From CAITSH01 sp025356665 (lineage in GTDB: Bacteria > Pseudomonadota > Gammaproteobacteria > Burkholderiales > SG8-39), in NCBI GenBank assembly GCA_025356665.1, contig JANXRV010000116.1, forward strand, positions 1 through 64,000: a stretch of 64,000 nt of DNA, in the 5' to 3' direction. Both the position numbers and the translations under genes were made by a program. Of this stretch, positions 60,643-64,000 are shown in pieces (positions within the stretch are counted from its first letter, which is position 1; every line of letters begins with the position of its first letter). Below the pieces are notes generated by a model. The model was not told the origin of the DNA. It searched no databases and saw only the letters and a list, made by a program, of their open reading frames with translations.

Positions 60643-61422
60643 ATGGCCGACGAGCGCTATACCGTACCCGGACTGGAGCGTGGCCTGCGCCTGCTGCAGC
60701 TTTTTGACCGCCAACACACCAGTTGGTCGGCGCCCGACATCGCGCGCGAACTGGATGTGCCGCGCTCGACGGTGTTTCGCATCATCCAGACGCTGGAGCT
60801 GCTCGGCTTTATCGAGCGCAGCGAAGGCGTGTACCGGCTAGGGCCGGCCGTACTGCGCCTCGGCTTTGAATACATCGCATCACTCGAAATCAGCGATATG
60901 GCGCGGCCGCTCATCGAAGCCTTGCGTGATGACACCGGTTACGCGGCGCAGCTCGCCACCCGCGACGGACGCGATGTCGTGTTCGTAGTGCGTGCCAGCG
61001 TCGCCTCGACCTTTGCCAGCAACGTGCAGGTCGGAACGCGCATGCCGGCGCATGCGACGGTACTCGGCCGGATGTTTCTGGCCGACATGAACGACGAGGC
61101 ACTGCGTGCGCTATACCCGGAGCCGCGCCTGCCCGCGCACACGCCGCAAACGCCGAAAAACCTGGCGGAGTTGAAAAAAATCCTCGCCGCAGACCGCGAA
61201 CGCGGCTACGCCGTGAGTGAGTCCTACTTCGAGAGCGGCATTTCGGCCATCGCCGCGCCGGTTCGCGACGGTCAGGGCCGGGTCGTCGCGGCGATCAGCC
61301 TCTCCGTGCCGCAATCGGCGATCGAGCCGAAGCTGCGCGACAAGCTGGTGCGGCGCGTGCTGGCGGGGGCCGCGCAACTGTCGCACCGTCTCAATTACCG
61401 TCCAACCGAGATTGCCGCATGA
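60643..61422 (+). CDS. IclR-family transcriptional regulator
   Basis: 259 residues. N-terminal winged HTH (YTVPGLERGLRLLQLF...TSWSAPDIARELDVPRSTVFRIIQTLE...GVYRLGPAVLRLG), then the IclR effector domain (YAAQLATRDGRDVVFVVRA, PAHATVLGRMFLA, ISAIAAPVRDGQGRVVAAISLSVP). Located inside the catabolic operon it most likely controls, with its start one base after the hydrolase stop and its end overlapping the next SDR gene. Candidate target: the palindrome at 53948. Confidence 0.94.
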   Translation: MADERYTVPGLERGLRLLQLFDRQHTSWSAPDIARELDVPRSTVFRIIQTLELLGFIERSEGVYRLGPAVLRLGFEYIASLEISDMARPLIEALRDDTGYAAQLATRDGRDVVFVVRASVASTFASNVQVGTRMPAHATVLGRMFLADMNDEALRALYPEPRLPAHTPQTPKNLAELKKILAADRERGYAVSESYFESGISAIAAPVRDGQGRVVAAISLSVPQSAIEPKLRDKLVRRVLAGAAQLSHRLNYRPTEIAA

Positions 61423-62222
61423 GCACGCTGTCATATCAACTGGAACAACGCGCCGGCGTGGTCACCGGCGGCTCGTCGGGCATCGGCCTTGAAACGGTGC
61501 GCCTGATGCTGGGCAGCGGCATGCGTGTGGCCTTTTGCGGACGCGATGAGGCGCGACTGGCCGCGGCCGAGCGCGCGCTTCGCGCCGAGTTCCCGCAAGC
61601 AGACCTGCTGGCAGCACGCTGCGATGTGCTTGACGCGGCCGACACAGAAAAATTCGCCGCTGCGGTGGCACAACGCTTTGGCGCCACCGACGTGCTCGTC
61701 AACAACGCCGGGCAGGGTCGTGTGTCGCGCTTTGCCGACACCGGTGACGCCGAATGGCGTGAGGAGCTAGACCTGAAGTTTTTTAGCGTGATCCGCCCGC
61801 TGCGTGCGTTCATGGCGATGCTGGAAAAATCGCCTTGTGCCGCGGTGGTATGCGTCAACTCGTTGCTGGCGGCGCAGCCGGAGCCGCACATGGTCGCCAC
61901 CTCGGCCGCGCGCGCCGGCGTGCTCAACCTGTCGCATTCTCTCGGCATAGAACTCGCGCCGAAAAAAATACGCGTCAACTCGCTGCTGCTCGGGCTGGTG
62001 GAATCCGGACAGTGGCGCCGCCGCTACCGCGACCAGGCCAAGCCGGGGCAAAGCTGGGAGGAATGGACCGCCGAACTGGCGCGCGCCAAGGGCATTCCGC
62101 TCGGCCGCCTCGGACGCCCCATCGAGGCGGCGCAAGCCATACTGTTCCTCGCCTCGCCTCTTTCCTCTTACACAACCGGAACCACGCTGGATGTATCCGG
62201 CGGATTGGACAAACATGCCTGA
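61419..62222 (+). CDS. Short-chain dehydrogenase/reductase (SDR), second
   Basis: 267 residues; the start overlaps the IclR stop (ATGA). Cofactor motif TGGSSGIG, FCGRDEARL (Arg, suggesting NADP), NNAGQGRVSRF, and C-terminal TTGTTLDVSGGLDKHA. The usual Ser/Tyr/Lys site is altered: CVNSLLAAQPEPHMVATSAARAG has Thr-Ser-Ala-Ala-Arg where Tyr-x3-Lys is expected. It may therefore be catalytically atypical or act as a binding protein. Overlaps the ThDP gene by eight bases. Confidence 0.88.
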   Translation: MSTLSYQLEQRAGVVTGGSSGIGLETVRLMLGSGMRVAFCGRDEARLAAAERALRAEFPQADLLAARCDVLDAADTEKFAAAVAQRFGATDVLVNNAGQGRVSRFADTGDAEWREELDLKFFSVIRPLRAFMAMLEKSPCAAVVCVNSLLAAQPEPHMVATSAARAGVLNLSHSLGIELAPKKIRVNSLLLGLVESGQWRRRYRDQAKPGQSWEEWTAELARAKGIPLGRLGRPIEAAQAILFLASPLSSYTTGTTLDVSGGLDKHA

Positions 62223-63873
62223 ACAAAAAGTCACCGTCGGCGAAGTCATCGCAGCCTTTCTTGAGCACTGCGGCGTGAGCACCTCATTCGGGGTGATTTC
62301 CATCCACAACATGCCCATCCTTGACGCCTTTCACCGCCGCGGCAAGATGCGCTTTGTGCCGGCACGCAGCGAGGCGGGCGCGCTCAACATGGCTGACGCC
62401 AACGCGCGCGTCAGCGGCGGTCTTGGTGTCGGCATCACCAGCACCGGCACCGCCGCCGGAAACGCCTGTGGCGCCATGGTCGAGGCCCTTACTGCGGGAA
62501 CACCACTGCTACACCTCACCGGCCAGATCGAACTCGCCTACCTTGACCGCAAGCTGGCCTACATTCACGAGGCGCGCGACCAGATGAACATGCTCGGTGC
62601 GGTGTCAAAAGGCGCGTGGCGCGTCTGGAGCGCCGAGACCGCACTGCCCACCCTCAAGGAAGCGGTGCGCGTTGCCATGACCGCGCCCGCCGGTCCGGTG
62701 AGTGTCGAGATTCCCATCGACATCCAGGCAACGCTCATCGACTGGCCGGCCGACCTCGAGCCGCTGCCCATTGGCATAAGCCTGCCGACCGCTGCCGCAC
62801 TGGACGCTCTGGCAGAAAAGCTCGCCAAAGCCAAACGCCCGCTGCTGTGGCTGGGCGGCGGCGCGCGCCAGGCCGGCAAGGCGGTGCAGCGCCTGATCGA
62901 CATGGGCTTTGGCATCGTCACCAGCGTGCAAGGCCGCGGCATTGTCGCCGAGGACCATGCGATGACCCTGGGCGCATACAACCTTTATGCGCCGGTAGAG
63001 AAATTCTACGCCGGCTGCGATGCCATGCTGGTGGTCGGCTCGCGCTTGCGCTCCAACGAAACGCTGACCTACAAGCTCAAACTGCCGCAACCGCTGTACC
63101 GCATCGACTGTGATGCCCAGGCGGAGAACCGCTGCTACCGCAGCGACTTGTTTGTCAGCGGCGATGCCGCGGCGGCGCTCAACGGCCTGGCCGACCGGCT
63201 GGCGGGAAAAATGCGAATCGACGCCGCCTTCGCCGCCGACCTTGCCGAAACACGTAAAGCGGCCCACCAAGTGGTGCGCGACGGACTCGGGCCTTACAAC
63301 GCGCTGGTCGATGCGCTGCAAAAAGTGGCTGGCAGGGATTTCGTCTGGGTGCGTGATGTGACAGTTTCCAACAGCACCTGGGGCAACCGCGCCCTTCCGC
63401 TCAGCGGGCCGCGCGACGGCGTGCACGCGCTGGGCGGTGGCATCGGCCAGGGCGTGCAAATGGCCGTGGGCGCGGCGCTCGCGGCGAAGGGCCGCAAGAC
63501 GCTGTGCCTGGTCGGTGACGGCGGGCTGCAGGTCAACCTCGGCGAACTCGCCACGCTGGTGCAGGAAAAAGCGGACGTGGTAGTGGTGCTGATGAACGAT
63601 CGCGGCTATGGCGTCATCCGCAATATCCAGGACGCGCAATACGGCGGGCGGCGCGCTTACGTCGACCTGCACACCCCTGACTTCGAAACCCTCGCCGGCG
63701 CCCTCGCGCTGCCCTTTGCCCGGATAAAAGACCTCGCCGCCGCGCCCGCCGCACTGGCGACGGCGCTGGCGCGCAGCGGTCCGACGCTGATCGAAATTGA
63801 CATGGTGGCCATCGGCCCCTTCGCCACGGCCTTCGCCGGCCCCCCCGTTAAAAAGGCAGCCTCCCATGCGTAA
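62215..63873 (+). CDS. Thiamine-diphosphate-dependent enzyme (acetolactate synthase/benzoylformate decarboxylase superfamily)
   Basis: 552 residues from ATG 62215 (overlaps the SDR stop). Catalytic Glu53 in FVPARSEAGALNMADA; PP domain motif GDGGLQVNLGELAT...LMNDRGYG (GDG-x(24-27)-N, starting at residue 434); central domain with VPLL-like LLWLGGGARQAGKAVQRL. Decarboxylates a 2-oxo acid or forms/cleaves a C-C bond. Substrate unknown. It sits downstream of an atypical SDR and immediately before an aspartate-dehydrogenase-like gene. Confidence 0.92.
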   Translation: MPEQKVTVGEVIAAFLEHCGVSTSFGVISIHNMPILDAFHRRGKMRFVPARSEAGALNMADANARVSGGLGVGITSTGTAAGNACGAMVEALTAGTPLLHLTGQIELAYLDRKLAYIHEARDQMNMLGAVSKGAWRVWSAETALPTLKEAVRVAMTAPAGPVSVEIPIDIQATLIDWPADLEPLPIGISLPTAAALDALAEKLAKAKRPLLWLGGGARQAGKAVQRLIDMGFGIVTSVQGRGIVAEDHAMTLGAYNLYAPVEKFYAGCDAMLVVGSRLRSNETLTYKLKLPQPLYRIDCDAQAENRCYRSDLFVSGDAAAALNGLADRLAGKMRIDAAFAADLAETRKAAHQVVRDGLGPYNALVDALQKVAGRDFVWVRDVTVSNSTWGNRALPLSGPRDGVHALGGGIGQGVQMAVGAALAAKGRKTLCLVGDGGLQVNLGELATLVQEKADVVVVLMNDRGYGVIRNIQDAQYGGRRAYVDLHTPDFETLAGALALPFARIKDLAAAPAALATALARSGPTLIEIDMVAIGPFATAFAGPPVKKAASHA

Positions 63874-64000
63874 CGTTCTATTAATCGGCTCCGGTGCCAT
63901 AGGCTCGGTGGTGTTGCGGCACCTGCAGGGTGATGCGGCCATCCGCATGCGCTGGGTGCTGGATGTCGAGGCGCGGCGCGATTCGCTGCAGCGCGAACTG
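63866..64000 (+). CDS. Aspartate dehydrogenase-like NAD(P)-binding protein (3' end outside window)
   Basis: Only 45 codons are visible. ATG 63866 overlaps the ThDP stop by eight bases. MRNVLLIGSGAIGSVVLRHL is the Rossmann start, and the following VLDVEARRDSLQ spacing matches L-aspartate dehydrogenase-type (DUF108) proteins, which form an iminoaspartate/imine. The assignment rests on the N-terminus alone. Confidence 0.6.
   Translation, partial: MRNVLLIGSGAIGSVVLRHLQGDAAIRMRWVLDVEARRDSLQREL

Overview
The window reads as chromosome of a high-GC betaproteobacterium, most likely order Burkholderiales. The main reasons are seven Bug/TctC-type tricarboxylate-receptor solute-binding genes scattered through 64 kb, the many Rieske, amidohydrolase, GMC and DMT-type genes of an aromatic/organic-acid scavenger, and a lysine-rich SET protein of the kind seen in Burkholderiales. 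Coding density is high. I see no rRNA, tRNA, CRISPR array, insertion sequence or phage genes.

Layout. 1-5.3 kb: 3' part of an RhlE-type DEAD-box helicase, a RidA-like gene, small proteins, a VOC protein, a Bug receptor and a DUF2076 gene. 5.5-9.3 kb: a carbamoyltransferase / DUF5989 / SxtJ operon divergent from an SGNH hydrolase. 9.3-20 kb: housekeeping and exported hydrolases (pepN, a Bug receptor, a HAD phosphatase, an FlK-like thioesterase, two Tat-exported hydrolases, a DMT exporter, htpX with a sigma-32-like promoter). 20-34 kb: catabolic genes on the plus strand (GMC oxidoreductase, Bug, PdxA-like dehydrogenase, ACMSD-type decarboxylase, orphan xanthine-dehydrogenase large subunit, Bug, Ldh-type dehydrogenase, then a tight Bug / NicC-like monooxygenase / hydrolase / 3-hydroxyacyl-CoA dehydrogenase operon). 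34-40 kb: a minus-strand run of Bug, polytopic membrane protein, cupredoxin-like protein, haem-oxygenase-fold enzyme and LVIVD-repeat protein.

40-47.6 kb: a membrane hydrolase, two overlapping DMT transporters, and then the decayed remains of a type I-C CRISPR-Cas operon (cas7 and cas4 pseudogenes, minus strand). An apparently intact toxin-antitoxin pair sits between them on the plus strand. An MFS transporter, an MBL-fold hydrolase and a truncated dehydrogenase fragment follow. 47.6-53.9 kb: pdxH, a helix-hairpin-helix protein, DUF72, msrA, a class V aminotransferase, a SET-domain protein with a histone-H1-like tail, and a Bug receptor.

53.9-64 kb: one long plus-strand catabolic operon. A TTGACA promoter and an AT-rich palindromic operator precede a Rieske ferredoxin, a small HTH protein, a NitT/TauT-type ABC importer, a Rieske oxygenase alpha subunit, an SDR, a cupin, an alpha/beta hydrolase, an IclR regulator, a second SDR, a ThDP enzyme and the start of an aspartate-dehydrogenase-like gene. 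My reading is uptake, ring hydroxylation, dehydrogenation and C-C cleavage of an unidentified aromatic compound under IclR control.

The most notable signals are the cas7/cas4 remnants around a toxin-antitoxin pair, the uncharacterised Rieske/ThDP operon with its operator, the NicC-like enzyme with two altered active-site positions, the LVIVD/HDO/cupredoxin operon, and two families of dispersed palindromic repeats.
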